Assembly (NCBI RefSeq): GCF_009829925.1
Contig: NZ_SNVJ01000004.1
Location: 124,001 to 188,000 of the forward strand
From: Teichococcus coralli
Lineage (GTDB): Bacteria; Pseudomonadota; Alphaproteobacteria; Acetobacterales; Acetobacteraceae
DNA: 64,000 nt
Direction of reading: 5' to 3'
A program made the position numbers and the translations under genes. Positions 34,680-44,284 of the stretch are shown here, one piece after another (position 1 is the stretch's first letter; each line of letters opens with the position of its first letter). The notes below the pieces were generated by a model that worked only from the letters and a program-made list of their open reading frames with translations, was not told where the DNA came from and did no database searches.

Positions 34680-34757
34680 ATGCGTTCCATCCTGCTGTGG
34701 CTGCTGGGCCTCCCCATTCCCATCATCATCCTGCTGCTCATCTTCAACGTGATCTGA
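34680..34757 (+). CDS. 25-residue single-span membrane peptide
   Basis: The frame encodes MRSILLWLLGLPIPIIILLL and five more residues: almost wholly one hydrophobic helix with a central PIP motif. Very short peptides of this kind (LLWLLGxPIPIIILL) are conserved in proteobacteria as far as I recall, without known function. GAGCGAGGAAAGA lies just before the ATG. It is divergent from the repeat lipoprotein and precedes the convergent DedA gene. Confidence 0.6.
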   Translation: MRSILLWLLGLPIPIIILLLIFNVI

Positions 34758-34793
34758 GCCCGCCGTTCCGCCTCTTCCCCGGGCGCCTGGCTC

Positions 34794-35399
34794 TCAGCAG
34801 CGCGCCGAGCGGCGGGTGCGCCAGAGATGCCAGAGATAGGCGCCCACGATCCCCGCGACGACCACGTAGCTCAGCGGCTCGATAACCGATTCCACCTTGC
34901 GGTACTGGTCGCGCAGCAGGTAGCCGGCGGCGGTCAGCAGCATCACCCAGAGCGCGCTGCCGATGCAGGTCCAGATATAGAAGACCTGTCGCGGAATCCC
35001 CGCCAGCCCGGCCGGGATCGAGATCAGGGTGCGGATGGCGGGCAGCATGCGGCCAAAGAACAGCGCCACCGGGCCGTAGCGCCGCAGGGCGCGCTCCGCC
35101 CGGTCCATATCTTCCGTGGAGACGCCAAACCAGCGGCCATGGCGCGCCACCAGCGCGCGGATGCGGCGGCTGCCGACGGCGCGCGCCACCTCGTACCAGA
35201 GCCCGTTGCCGACCAGCGAGCCGGCGGTGCCCGCGGCCACCGCCGCCACCAGTGACATCCGGCCCTCCGCGGCGGCGAAACCGGCCAGCGGCATGATCAG
35301 CTCGGACGGGATTGGCGGGAACAGGTTCTCCAGGAACATCAGAAAGAAAACACCGGCCGCCCCGGCGCTGCCGACGGTCTGCGTAATCCACTCAATCAT
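34794..35399 (-). CDS. DedA family membrane protein
   Basis: The 201-aa protein has the DedA features: FLENLFPPIPSELIMPLAGF near the N-terminus with the membrane-embedded Glu and Pro residues, GSLVGNGLWYEVARAVG, and FFGRMLPAIRTLISIPAGLAG. DedA proteins are membrane phospholipid or undecaprenyl-phosphate transporters/flippases. The start codon overlaps the stop of the ArnT-like gene (ATGA), so it may recycle lipid carrier for the enzyme encoded upstream; that is inference. Confidence 0.9.
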   Translation of the reverse strand: MIEWITQTVGSAGAAGVFFLMFLENLFPPIPSELIMPLAGFAAAEGRMSLVAAVAAGTAGSLVGNGLWYEVARAVGSRRIRALVARHGRWFGVSTEDMDRAERALRRYGPVALFFGRMLPAIRTLISIPAGLAGIPRQVFYIWTCIGSALWVMLLTAAGYLLRDQYRKVESVIEPLSYVVVAGIVGAYLWHLWRTRRSARC

Positions 35400-37069
35400 G
35401 TCGCCCCCTGGAACACGTGCAGGGTTAACCGCCGCCCACGCGTATAGTTGTAGCCCTCCACTGTGCCCAGGCTGCGCACCGCCAGAGCGCGCTGCTCCAG
35501 CGCAGCAAAGAAGGCCGCCTTGTCCCGGTCGCTCACCGCCACGATGCGGCCGGGCGCCCCGGCCAGGAACCCGGCTGCCGCCGCGCCGTCGCGCAGCAGC
35601 GTGGTGTCCGCCCCGGTGGCGAAGACCAGCGAGGGCTCGTGGTAGCCGACAATGCCGAACTGCCCCTGCACCTCGCCGGAGGGGGCCGCCTCGGCCAGCA
35701 GCTCGGCGAGGCGCGGGCCGATCCACGGCGCCGTCAGCCTTGGCAGCACGCCGCCGAGCACCACGGCGTAGAGCGGCACGGCCAGCAGCGCGGCGGCGAG
35801 CCCGGCCTGGGCGATGCCGCGCCGCCGCAGCGCCGCGAGGGTGCCCCAGACCAGCAGCCCGGCGGCGGGAAGCGCGAGCAGCGCCACCGGGTCGGGGCGG
35901 TGGTCGGCGAACCAGGGCAGCAAGGCCGCCGCGATGCCGAGCGCCGCCGCCACCACGACCAGGAGACCCATGCCGAGGGCCGCCAGCCAGCGCGGCGCCG
36001 GGCGGCGCAGCGGGTCCATCGCCCAGGCGGCGCCGAGCAGCATCACCGCCGGAAAGGCGGGCAGCACGTAGTGCGGCAGCTTGGTGGCCACGGCCTCGAA
36101 CATCAGCCAGGAGGGCGCGGCCCAGGCCAGCAGGAAGCGCGTGCCCGGGTTCAGCCGGTCGCGCCAGGCGGCGGGCAGCGCCCGCAGCGCCAGAAAGGCG
36201 GCGGGAAAGGCGGTGAGCGGGAAGAGCAGCAGGTAATAGCCGGGCGGCCCGCCATGCGCCTCCTCGCCCGCGGAAACCTTGGCCAGCATGTCGCCGCCCA
36301 CCGATTCGCTGAAGAAGCGGCCCTCGGTGGCGATGCCGATGGCGACGAACCAGGGCGCCGCGACCGCCAGCATCAGCGGCAGGCCCCAGAGCGGCCGCAG
36401 CCGGCGCAGCCAGGGGGCGCCGCGGTCGGCCGCCGCGAGGGTGACGCCGGCGAGCAACGCCACCAGCGGGCCGATCGGCCCTTTCAGCAGAATGGAGACG
36501 CCGAGCACCGCCCAGAATCCGGCCGCCTGGGCGGCGGTGAAGGTGGGCGGCGCCAGATAGGCGCGGCCGAGCAGCCCCATCGCCGCCGCGACGGTGGCGA
36601 GCAGCGCCGCGTCGGTCTTGGCGATATGGGTCTCCACCACCAGCACCACCGAGGAGGCGAGCAGCGCGGCGGCCAGAAAGGCGGCGCGCCGTCCGACCAG
36701 CACCCGCCCCCAGTGGAAGGTGGCCAGCACCGCCAGCCAGGCGCCCAGCAGCGAGGGCAGGCGGTAGGGCCAGATCTCGCCGCGGTGGCCGAGGCCGAGC
36801 GCCTCCACCGCCTGCACCGAGGCGGCCTGCGCCCAGTAGATGCCGGCGGGCTTCTTGTTGCGCTCCTCCTGCCCTAAGCGGATGCGGACATAGTCGCCGC
36901 TGTCCACCATCTGGCGGCTCGCCTGGGCAAAGCGGCTTTCGTCGCGGTCGCCAGGGGGAAGGGTGAAGAAGCCCGGCAGCCAGAGCGCCAGGCAGAGCAG
37001 GGTCAGCCACAGACGCGGCCAGCGGGTTTCCGGCAGCCGGTCAAGTGTGTCGCGCAGGGCAGGCAGCAT
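35396..37069 (-). CDS. ArnT-like glycosyltransferase (family 39, membrane)
   Basis: The 557-aa protein belongs to the dolichyl/undecaprenyl-phosphate sugar transferases such as ArnT. It has PPGDRDESRFAQASRQMVDSGD with the catalytic acidic loop, NKKPAGIYWAQAAS, ETHIAKTDAALLATV and about eleven hydrophobic segments, then a small C-terminal soluble domain. It likely transfers a sugar from a lipid carrier to lipid A or another envelope acceptor. The start at MLPALRDTLD follows the shortest sensible signal; 19 upstream residues are atypical. Confidence 0.85.
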   Translation of the reverse strand: MLPALRDTLDRLPETRWPRLWLTLLCLALWLPGFFTLPPGDRDESRFAQASRQMVDSGDYVRIRLGQEERNKKPAGIYWAQAASVQAVEALGLGHRGEIWPYRLPSLLGAWLAVLATFHWGRVLVGRRAAFLAAALLASSVVLVVETHIAKTDAALLATVAAAMGLLGRAYLAPPTFTAAQAAGFWAVLGVSILLKGPIGPLVALLAGVTLAAADRGAPWLRRLRPLWGLPLMLAVAAPWFVAIGIATEGRFFSESVGGDMLAKVSAGEEAHGGPPGYYLLLFPLTAFPAAFLALRALPAAWRDRLNPGTRFLLAWAAPSWLMFEAVATKLPHYVLPAFPAVMLLGAAWAMDPLRRPAPRWLAALGMGLLVVVAAALGIAAALLPWFADHRPDPVALLALPAAGLLVWGTLAALRRRGIAQAGLAAALLAVPLYAVVLGGVLPRLTAPWIGPRLAELLAEAAPSGEVQGQFGIVGYHEPSLVFATGADTTLLRDGAAAAGFLAGAPGRIVAVSDRDKAAFFAALEQRALAVRSLGTVEGYNYTRGRRLTLHVFQGAT

Positions 37070-37170
37070 GCAGGGCGGGCTGTAAAGCCTTTTGGGCTGC
37101 GGTGTATAGCAACAAAAAGGGGTCACGCGGCCGTCGTCCGGCGCGGCGGCTCAGGGGGGAGGCGCGGCGC

Positions 37171-37752
37171 ATGGCGGATGGCGAGGCACTGGTGGTGGAG
37201 GCGGAGGCACCGGCTCCCGCGGTCCTGGAGATCTTCCTGGCCTTCTCGCGCGTCGGCCTGACCAGCTTCGGTGGCGGGTTGAGCGGCTGGATGATGCGCG
37301 AGTTCGTGCAGCGCCGCCGCTGGGTTGACGAGGGCGAGTTCCTCAGCGGCCTGGCCCTGGCGCAGGCGCTGCCCGGCGTGAACGTGGTGAACCTCTCGAT
37401 CTGGATCGGCTTCCGGCTGCGGGGCGGCCCCGGCGCGCTGGCCGGCGCCCTCGGCATGATCGTGCCGCCGATGCTGCTCGCCGTCGCGCTGGTGGCGCTT
37501 TCCGGCACGCTGCTGCAGAGCCCGCTCGCCTACAAGGTGCTGGCGGGGGTGGCGGCGGCGGCGCTCGGCCTCTCGCTGCAGATGGGCCTGCGCGCCGCCC
37601 GGCGGGCCGCCCGGGGGGTGGTGCCGGTCGCGGTGATGGCGATCACCTTCCTGGCCATTTTCCAGGCCGGGCTGCCGCTGCTTTGGGTGGTGGCGGCGAT
37701 GGCGCCGGTCAGCATCGCCTGGTCCGCCTGGCGCCTGCGGCGGGGGGCGTGA
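37171..37752 (+). CDS. Chromate transporter, N-terminal half (ChrA-like)
   Basis: The 193-aa protein carries one CHR domain: FLAFSRVGLTSFGGGLSGWMMREFV, the RRRWVDEGEFLSGLALAQALPG motif and several membrane spans. Short-chain CHR proteins work as pairs; the partner follows with a TGATG overlap. The family exports chromate; the true substrate here is not known. A 30-residue polar N-terminus (EALVVEAEAPAPAVLE) precedes the domain. Confidence 0.88.
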   Translation: MADGEALVVEAEAPAPAVLEIFLAFSRVGLTSFGGGLSGWMMREFVQRRRWVDEGEFLSGLALAQALPGVNVVNLSIWIGFRLRGGPGALAGALGMIVPPMLLAVALVALSGTLLQSPLAYKVLAGVAAAALGLSLQMGLRAARRAARGVVPVAVMAITFLAIFQAGLPLLWVVAAMAPVSIAWSAWRLRRGA

Positions 37753-38279
37753 TGAACGACGGCCCGCTGCTGCGCCTGCTGCTGATCCACCTGCCGCTCT
37801 CCTTCCTGACCGTGGGCGGCGGCCAGAGCATCATCTCCGAGTTGCACCGCCAGGTCGTCCCGGTGCAGGGCTGGATGTCGGATGCCGACTTCCTGAACCT
37901 GTTCGCGCTTTCGCGCATGACGCCGGGGCCGGGGGCGCTGCTCTCCTCCATGGTCGGCTGGCAGGTGGCGGGCTGGGCCGGGGCGGTGGTCGCCTCCTTC
38001 GGCCTTTTCGCGCCCTCCTCGGTGCTGGTGTTCGGGCTGGCGCATCTCTGGCGGCGCTCGCGCGGGGCGGCCTGGACCAAGGCGGTGGAACTGGGGCTGG
38101 CGCCGGTGGCGGCGGGCATGATCCTGGCGGCCGGCTTCACCCTGCTGCAGGCCGCCGAGGGCGGGGCGCTGGCCTGGGCGGTCGCCGCCGCCTCCACCGC
38201 GCTGCTGATCCTCACCCGCGTCAGCCCCTTCCTGCTTCTCGGGGCGGGCGGGCTGATCTTCGCGCTGGTGCTGGGCTAG
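37752..38279 (+). CDS. Chromate transporter, C-terminal half (ChrA-like)
   Basis: The 175-aa CHR domain protein has LSFLTVGGGQSIISELHRQVV, the GWMSDADFLNLFALSRMTPGPG motif that parallels the first gene, and about five membrane segments. Its ATG overlaps the stop of the first half, so both are made in equal amounts as a heterodimer of oppositely oriented units, as known for short-chain CHR pairs. Confidence 0.88.
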   Translation: MNDGPLLRLLLIHLPLSFLTVGGGQSIISELHRQVVPVQGWMSDADFLNLFALSRMTPGPGALLSSMVGWQVAGWAGAVVASFGLFAPSSVLVFGLAHLWRRSRGAAWTKAVELGLAPVAAGMILAAGFTLLQAAEGGALAWAVAAASTALLILTRVSPFLLLGAGGLIFALVLG

Positions 38280-38347
38280 GCGGCGGGGAAGGGGGGGAAC
38301 ACGTGGCCCTCGACATCGCCGCACCTTCCGGCCCATAGCACCTCGCG

Positions 38348-39667
38348 ATGAAGCCGCCCGCCCGCCGCCCCCGCCCCGACGCTGCCCGTCCCGACGCTTT
38401 CCGTCCCGACGCTGCCCGCGCCGCGCCGCCGCGCCCGCGCAATCCCACCCGCAGTGCCGCGCTGGCGCTGCTGAACGCCGTGCTGCTGCGGCACCGCGGC
38501 CTGGAGGAGGCGCTGGACAGCCTTCCGCCGGCCGAGGCGCGGGACCGCGCCGCCGCCCACCGCATCGCCGCCGCCGTGCTGCGCCGGCTGGGCAGCCTGG
38601 ACGCGGTGCTGGAGCCGCTGCTGCGCCGCGAGCCGCCGCCCGAGGTGCGCCAGGCCCTGCGCATCGGCGCCGCCGAGCTGCTGCTGCTGGAGACGCCGCC
38701 GCATGCCGCCGTGGCCAGCGCGGTGGACCTGGTGCCGCGACCCTTCGCCGGGCTGGTGAACGCCGTGCTGCGCCGGGTGGCCGCGCAGGGTCCGGCCGCG
38801 CTGGAGGAACTGGACGGCGAACGCCTGGACACGCCGGGCTGGCTCTGGTCCGCCTGGCATGCCGCCTATGGCCCGGCGGTGCGTGCCATCGCCCGCGCGC
38901 ACCGCGTCCCGGCGCCGCTCGACCTTTCCCTGCTGCCCGGCACCGCGCCGCCCGCCGGGGCGGAGCGCCTGCCCACCGGCACCGCGCGCCTGCCGGCCGG
39001 GACGCGCATCACCGAGCTGCCGGAATTCGCCGCCGGGCAGGCCTGGGCGCAGGATGCCGCCGCCGCCCTGCCGGCCCGGCTGCTCGCCGCCGTGCCCGGA
39101 ATGGCGGTCGCCGACCTGTGCGCCGCGCCGGGCGGCAAGACGGCCCAGCTCGCCGCCACCGGCGCCCGCGTGGTGGCGGTGGAGCGCGACGGCAACCGCA
39201 TGGGGCGGCTGCGCGAGAACCTCCTCCGCCTGAAGCTGGAGGCCGAGCTGGTGCAGGCCGATGCCGCCGCGTGGAACCCCGGCACGCGCTTCGACGCCGT
39301 GCTGCTGGACGCACCCTGCAGCGCCACCGGCACCATCCGCCGCCACCCCGACGTGCCGCACCTGAAGCGCCCGGGCGACATCCCCACCCTGGCGGGGTTG
39401 CAGCGCCGGCTGCTGGAGAACGCCGCGCGGCTGCTGGCGCCGGGGGGACGGCTGGTCTTCGCCACCTGCTCGCTGCAGCGCGAAGAAGGGGAAGCGCAGG
39501 CCATGGCCGGCATTCCCGGGCTGGTGCCCGACCCCGTCCGGCCGGAGGAAGTGCCCGGGCTCGAGGCGGCGCTCTCGCCCGAGGGCTGGCTGCGGACCCG
39601 GCCCGACCTGTGGGCGGAGCAGGGCGGCATGGACGGGTTCTTCATGGCACGCTTCCGCGCGGCCTGA
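38348..39667 (+). CDS. rsmB: 16S rRNA (cytosine-C5)-methyltransferase, RsmB family
   Basis: The 439-aa protein has an N-terminal NusB-like helical domain ([21 protein letters not shown]) and a C-terminal Rossmann methyltransferase with [38 protein letters not shown] (motif IV, with the PC dipeptide) and [14 protein letters not shown] (motif VI, the TC catalytic Cys). Both Cys are present. RsmB methylates C967 in E. coli 16S rRNA. The N-terminus includes a degenerate [13 protein letters not shown] repeat. Confidence 0.9.
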   Translation: MKPPARRPRPDAARPDAFRPDAARAAPPRPRNPTRSAALALLNAVLLRHRGLEEALDSLPPAEARDRAAAHRIAAAVLRRLGSLDAVLEPLLRREPPPEVRQALRIGAAELLLLETPPHAAVASAVDLVPRPFAGLVNAVLRRVAAQGPAALEELDGERLDTPGWLWSAWHAAYGPAVRAIARAHRVPAPLDLSLLPGTAPPAGAERLPTGTARLPAGTRITELPEFAAGQAWAQDAAAALPARLLAAVPGMAVADLCAAPGGKTAQLAATGARVVAVERDGNRMGRLRENLLRLKLEAELVQADAAAWNPGTRFDAVLLDAPCSATGTIRRHPDVPHLKRPGDIPTLAGLQRRLLENAARLLAPGGRLVFATCSLQREEGEAQAMAGIPGLVPDPVRPEEVPGLEAALSPEGWLRTRPDLWAEQGGMDGFFMARFRAA

Positions 39668-39839
39668 CGCCGCAGCCAGGGCGCCACGAGATCGCCGTTC
39701 TGTGAAGGCCGGAGCCCTTCCGCCGGCGAAGCCGGTTCGGGACAACGCCGCTTCTTGCGGGCAGGCGCCGAAGGTAAACCCCTGGACTTCTTCCTCTCGC
39801 GCCTTGTCCCCTTCCGGCCCTGAAGGCATAACGTTTCCT

Positions 39840-40502
39840 GTGACACGCCCGGTGAAAATCGCCCCGTCCCTGCTGGCCGCCGATTTCGCGCGGCTTGGCG
39901 AGGAAGTTGCCGCCATCGAAGCCGCCGGCGCCGACTGGCTGCACCTCGACATCATGGACGGGCATTTCGTGCCCAACATCAGCTATGGCCCCGCCGTGCT
40001 GAAGGCGTTGCGCCAGCACACGCGCATGCCCTTCGACGTGCACCTGATGATCGCGCCGGCCGATCCCTACCTGCCCGCCTTCGCGGAGGCGGGGGCGCAG
40101 CGCATCAGCCTGCACCCGGAGGCGGGCCCGCACCTGCACCGCTCGCTGCAGAGCATCCGGGCGCTGGGCTGCTCGCCCGGCGTGGTGCTCAACCCGGCGA
40201 CGCCGCTTTCCGCCATCGAGCATGTGATGGACATGCTGGACCTGATCCTGGTGATGACGGTGAACCCCGGCTTCGGCGGCCAGGGCTTCATCGAGAGCCA
40301 GCTGCCGAAGATCGCCACGCTGCGCCGGATGATCGACGCCACCGGGCGGGAGATCGCCCTGCAGGTGGATGGCGGGGTGACGGCCAGGACGGCGCCGCGC
40401 TGCATCGAGGCGGGGGCCGACGTGCTGGTGGCCGGCACCGCCGTGTTCGGCGCGCCGGATTATGCCGCCGCCATCGCCGCCCTGCGGGGGGACAGCGCCT
40501 GA
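39840..40502 (+). CDS. rpe: Ribulose-phosphate 3-epimerase
   Basis: Rpe interconverts ribulose 5-phosphate and xylulose 5-phosphate in the pentose phosphate pathway. The 220-aa barrel has [36 protein letters not shown] (metal-binding His and catalytic Asp), [12 protein letters not shown] and [11 protein letters not shown]. The start is GTG at 39840 ([10 protein letters not shown]); the longer frame to 39702 is not family-like. The stop overlaps the next ATG by one base. Confidence 0.94.
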   Translation: MTRPVKIAPSLLAADFARLGEEVAAIEAAGADWLHLDIMDGHFVPNISYGPAVLKALRQHTRMPFDVHLMIAPADPYLPAFAEAGAQRISLHPEAGPHLHRSLQSIRALGCSPGVVLNPATPLSAIEHVMDMLDLILVMTVNPGFGGQGFIESQLPKIATLRRMIDATGREIALQVDGGVTARTAPRCIEAGADVLVAGTAVFGAPDYAAAIAALRGDSA

Positions 40503-42145
40503 TGTCGGATTGGCTGCGCGGCGCCCGCCGCATGGTGGCTGGGCTCAAGCCGGTGAAGGTGCCCGACGCACCCGCCCGTGCCTTCCGGGACCTCTGGCCG
40601 GGCGACGCCACCCGCGGCCATCGCCTGTTGCGCGGCGAGTGCGAGGTGGGGGGCACCGTCCGCCCGCTGACCACGGCCGAGGAGGGTGGCCAGGGCTGGG
40701 GCGAAGGCGCCGGCTCACCGACCTGGCGTTCCGCCGTGCACGGCTTCGCCTGGCTGCGCGACCTGCGGGCGCTGGGCACCGATGGGGCCCGGCTGCGCGC
40801 GCGTGACCTCGCCGCCGACTGGCTGGAGCGCGGTTCCGCCGAGCCGATCGCCGCGGCGCCGGAGGTGACGGGCGCGCGCCTTTCGGCCTGGCTCGGTCAC
40901 TGGGACTTCCTGGCGGCCACCGCCGAGGACGCCTTCCGCCACGCGCTGATGGTGCGGATGGCGCAGGACGCGCGCGGGCTGGTGGCCTCGCTGCCGGCGG
41001 AAAGCCGCCACCGTGGCGCGCTGGCGGCGTTGAAGGGCGCGCTCGCCGCCTCGATCGCGCTGGGCGACGAGGGCTGGATCTCCCGCTGCCTCCGCGTGCT
41101 GCCGCAGGAGATCGAGCGGCAGATCCTGCCCGATGGCGCGCATGTCGAGCGCAGCCCCGGCCAGCTCCTGCTGGCGGTACAGGACCTCATCGAGATCCGC
41201 AACCTGATCCATGGCGCCGGGCTGGAGGCGCCGCCGCACCTCGCCCTGGCGCTGGACCGCGCCGCGCCGGCGCTGCGGCTGTTTCGCCATGGCGACGGCG
41301 GCCTGGCGCTGTTCAACGGCACGCGGGACGAGGGCGCGGCGCTCGTGGACCTGGTGCTGACGCAGGGCCAGGCGCGCGGCCGGGCGCCGCTGATCCTGGC
41401 CGAGGCGGGCTTCCAGCGGCTGCAGGCCGGCCGCACCCTGGTGATCGTCGACTGCGGCCCGCCGCCGGAGGGCAGGGTGTCGCCCGGCCCCTCCGGCCTG
41501 TCGCGCCAGGCCGACCGCTTCCACCATGCCGGCACGCTCTCCTTCGAGATGTCGGTCGGGCGGGACCGGCTGATCGTGAACTGCGGCGCCGTCACCGCGG
41601 CCGAGGGAGCCTGGCGCGACGCGCTGCGCGCCACCGCCGCGCATTCCACCCTGACGCTGGCCGACACCAACAGCAGCGAACTGCGCGAGGAGGGCCTCGG
41701 CCGCCGCCCCGAGACGGTGGAGGCCGAGCGGCAGGAGGCCAATGGCGCGCAGTGGCTGGATGCCAGCCATGACGGATACCGCCGCGGCTTCGGCGCGGTG
41801 CACCGCCGCCGCCTCTACCTCTCCGAGTCGGGCGACGACCTGCGCGGCGAGGACGCGGTGGATGGCGAGAACCTGCCCGGCTATGCCGTGCGCTTCCACC
41901 TGCACCCCGGCGTGGTGGCCAGCCTGCAGGAGGAGGACAACGCGGTGCTGCTGCGCCTGCCCTCCGGGGCGAGCTGGCGGCTGCGCGCGAGCCGGGCGAA
42001 GCTTGGCGTCGAGGAAAGCGTGTTCATGGCCGGCGAGCCGCGCCGCACCTCCCAGGTGGTGCTGACCGCCGAGGCGGGCACGCCCTCGGTGCAATGGGCG
42101 CTGAGCCGGGTGAACCTGCCGAACCCGGTCAAGGGAGAAGACTGA
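40502..42145 (+). CDS. Heparinase II/III family protein
   Basis: The 547-aa protein joins an alpha-helical toroid domain (WLRDLRALGTDGARLRARDLAADWL; LPQEIERQILPDGAHVERSPG, the latter a hallmark of this group) to a C-terminal beta-sandwich (HSTLTLADTNSSELR, YAVRFHLHPGVVASL). Such proteins are predicted polysaccharide lyases or lyase-like, commonly beside rpe and purH in alphaproteobacteria. No signal peptide is seen. The gene is coupled to rpe. The substrate is not known. Confidence 0.85.
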   Translation: MSDWLRGARRMVAGLKPVKVPDAPARAFRDLWPGDATRGHRLLRGECEVGGTVRPLTTAEEGGQGWGEGAGSPTWRSAVHGFAWLRDLRALGTDGARLRARDLAADWLERGSAEPIAAAPEVTGARLSAWLGHWDFLAATAEDAFRHALMVRMAQDARGLVASLPAESRHRGALAALKGALAASIALGDEGWISRCLRVLPQEIERQILPDGAHVERSPGQLLLAVQDLIEIRNLIHGAGLEAPPHLALALDRAAPALRLFRHGDGGLALFNGTRDEGAALVDLVLTQGQARGRAPLILAEAGFQRLQAGRTLVIVDCGPPPEGRVSPGPSGLSRQADRFHHAGTLSFEMSVGRDRLIVNCGAVTAAEGAWRDALRATAAHSTLTLADTNSSELREEGLGRRPETVEAERQEANGAQWLDASHDGYRRGFGAVHRRRLYLSESGDDLRGEDAVDGENLPGYAVRFHLHPGVVASLQEEDNAVLLRLPSGASWRLRASRAKLGVEESVFMAGEPRRTSQVVLTAEAGTPSVQWALSRVNLPNPVKGED

Positions 42146-42147
42146 AG

Positions 42148-42282
42148 GGCGGAGGGGGGAAGGAATTCGCCCCCGACCCCTCCTTCTTTTCGCCGCTCTG
42201 GCGCCGCGCGGGCCGCAGGTGCCGGAAACGCGACGAAAAAAGATGGAGGGCCCGGGGGAATTCATTCCCCACGGCCTTTCTC
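42148..42282. repeat. Facing pair of palindromic repeats, copy 3
   Basis: The forward half (42150-42192) has GGGGGGAAGGAATTCGCCCCC, then CCCCTCCTTCTTTTCG; the reverse half (42233-42275) gives on the minus strand GGGGAATGAATTCCCCC, GGGCCCTCCATC and a T6 run. About 40 bases lie between. The pair fills the gap between the heparinase-like gene and the glycosyltransferase gene. Confidence 0.8.
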
Positions 42283-42292
42283 TGGTCGCCGG

Positions 42293-43402
42293 ATGAAGAT
42301 CGCCGAGGTTTGCAACGTCGATTTCGCGCTGCGCCATTTCGTGCTGCCGCTGATGCGGGGCGCGCGGGCGCGCGGACATGAGGTGGTGGGCCTTTGCGCG
42401 GAGGGGCCGCTGCTCGACCTTCCCCGCGCCGAGGGTTTCCGCATCATCCCCGTGCCGATGGCGCGCAGCCTGAACCCGGTCGCCCAGGCGCGTGCCTTCC
42501 GCGCGCTGGTGGAGGTGTTCCGCGCGGAGAAGTTCGACCTCGTGCACGCGCATATGCCGATTTCTGGCCTGCTGGCGCGGGCGGCGGCCAGGGCCACGGG
42601 CGTGCCCCGCATCGCCTATACCGGGCATGGCTTCCTGTTCAACCAGCCCGGCCCATCCTGGCGGCGGGGCCTGTCGTTCGGCCTGGAGTGGCTTGGTGGC
42701 CGCGCGACCGACGTGTTCCTGACCGTCAGCGAGGAGGAGGCGGCGGATGCGCGGCGCCTCGGGATCGCGCGCGGGGCAGTGGGCATCGGCAATGGGCGCG
42801 ACCCGGCGCGCTTCCAACCCGACCCGGCGGCGCGTGCCGCCCTGCGCGCCGAGCTGGGCGCCGGCGAGGCGGATTGCGTGGTGGTGATCGTCTCGCGGCT
42901 GGTGCGCCACAAGGGCCATCCCGAGCTGCTGCGGGCGATGGAGCAGGTGCCGGGCGCCACGCTCTGGGTGGTGGGCGAGCGCCTGCCCACCGACCACGGC
43001 CCCGACATGGCGGAGGATTTCGCGCGCGCCGGGCGGTTGCTCGGCCCGCGCCTGAAGCGTCTCGGCTATCGCGAGGACGTGGCCCGCATCCTGGCGGCGG
43101 CGGATGTGTTCTGCCTGCCCAGCCATTTCGAGGGGCTGCCGATGTCGGTGATCGAGGCGATGCTGACCGGCCTGCCGGTGGTGGCGACCGATACCCGTGG
43201 CCCGCGCGAGCAGGTGCGGGATGGCGAGACCGGCTTCCTGGTGCCGCCCGGCGCGGTGGCGCCGCTGGCGGCCGCCCTCGGCCGCCTGGCCGGCGACCCC
43301 GCCATGCGCGCCCGCATGGGCGCGGCCGGCCGCGCCCATGCGCTGGAGCGGTTCGACGAGGCCCGGGTGGTCGGGCGGACGCTGGACCTGCTGGGCCTCT
43401 AG
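42293..43402 (+). CDS. Glycosyltransferase family 4
   Basis: The 369-aa protein is a GT-B retaining transferase: N-terminal RGARARGHEVVGLCAEG, FDLVHAHMPISGLLARAAAR and YTGHGFLFNQPG; C-terminal VVIVSRLVRHKGHPELLRAM, the acceptor/donor region LPSHFEGLPMSVIEAMLTGLPVV with the EX7E motif. It probably adds a sugar to a surface glycan. It precedes the dTDP-rhamnose genes by 250 bases, which suggests a role in the same polymer. Confidence 0.9.
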   Translation: MKIAEVCNVDFALRHFVLPLMRGARARGHEVVGLCAEGPLLDLPRAEGFRIIPVPMARSLNPVAQARAFRALVEVFRAEKFDLVHAHMPISGLLARAAARATGVPRIAYTGHGFLFNQPGPSWRRGLSFGLEWLGGRATDVFLTVSEEEAADARRLGIARGAVGIGNGRDPARFQPDPAARAALRAELGAGEADCVVVIVSRLVRHKGHPELLRAMEQVPGATLWVVGERLPTDHGPDMAEDFARAGRLLGPRLKRLGYREDVARILAAADVFCLPSHFEGLPMSVIEAMLTGLPVVATDTRGPREQVRDGETGFLVPPGAVAPLAAALGRLAGDPAMRARMGAAGRAHALERFDEARVVGRTLDLLGL

Positions 43403-43653
43403 CGGCTTGCCGCCCCGCGCGCTGGCCCGGCAGGGGGCTTTGCGTCTATAGGACCGCGCCATGATTGCCCCTGCCTTCGTGCCGGCCATGGCCGCGGCCT
43501 GTTCCGCTGCCGCCACGCCTGCGCGGGGTTCCGGCCGGGCTGCCTTCATCCGGCCATGCTGATTGCCTATCGGCCCCGCACGGTCGGTTCTTCTTCTTTC
43601 GACACCTGGTGCCCGCGGCGGCTTTCGTCCGCGGGAGAGAGGCGAGCATCACG

Positions 43654-44238
43654 ATGAGTTCCAACCCTGTGCAACTGATCCGCCCCCGGCGTTTCGGTGA
43701 TGACCGCGGATGGTTTGTCGAGTCCTGGAACCGCGACCGCTTCGCGGCGCTCGGCATCCGTTGCGAGTTCGTGCAGGACAACCACTCGATGTCCGCCGCG
43801 GTGGGGACGCTGCGCGGCCTGCACTTCCAGCGCCCCCCTCATGCGCAGGCCAAGCTGGTGCGCTGCCTGCGCGGGCGCATCTTCGATGTCGCCGTGGACC
43901 TGCGGAAGGGCTCGCCCACCTACGGCCACTGGGTGGGCGCCACGCTGACCGGCGAGGGCGGCGAGCAGCTCTTCGTGCCGGTGGGGTTCGCGCATGGCTT
44001 CGTGACGCTCGAGCCGGGAAGCGAGGTCGCCTACAAGACCTCCGCCGCCTATGCGCCGGACTGCGATGCCGGCATCCGCTGGGATGATCCGACGATCGGG
44101 GTGGAGTGGCCGCTGCCGGCCCATGGGCCGACCCTCTCCGCCAAGGACCAGCGGCAGCCCGCGCTGGCCGGCTTCGATACCCCCTTTGCCTATGACGGCC
44201 GGCCGCTTCAACCGCTCGGCGAAGCCCTGGTTCCCTGA
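43654..44238 (+). CDS. rfbC: dTDP-4-dehydrorhamnose 3,5-epimerase
   Basis: RfbC makes dTDP-4-keto-L-rhamnose. The 194-aa cupin has [38 protein letters not shown] with the catalytic His region, [23 protein letters not shown] and [34 protein letters not shown] precedes the ATG. It heads the rfbC-rfbB-rfbA-rfbD cluster. Confidence 0.95.
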   Translation: MSSNPVQLIRPRRFGDDRGWFVESWNRDRFAALGIRCEFVQDNHSMSAAVGTLRGLHFQRPPHAQAKLVRCLRGRIFDVAVDLRKGSPTYGHWVGATLTGEGGEQLFVPVGFAHGFVTLEPGSEVAYKTSAAYAPDCDAGIRWDDPTIGVEWPLPAHGPTLSAKDQRQPALAGFDTPFAYDGRPLQPLGEALVP

Positions 44239-44284
44239 TAAAGTTCCCCATCGCCTTGCCTGCTCGCAGAAGGATGGCCTGTCC

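Noticed and set aside
37171..38279. Frameshifted single chrA gene
   Set aside because: Both halves have their own start, complete CHR motifs and a TGATG overlap; short-chain CHR pairs are a known natural form.
43461..43562. Short ATG frame upstream of rfbC (MIAPAFVPAMAAACSA)
   Set aside because: 33 codons, Ala-rich by composition, no ribosome site; more likely part of the rfbC leader.
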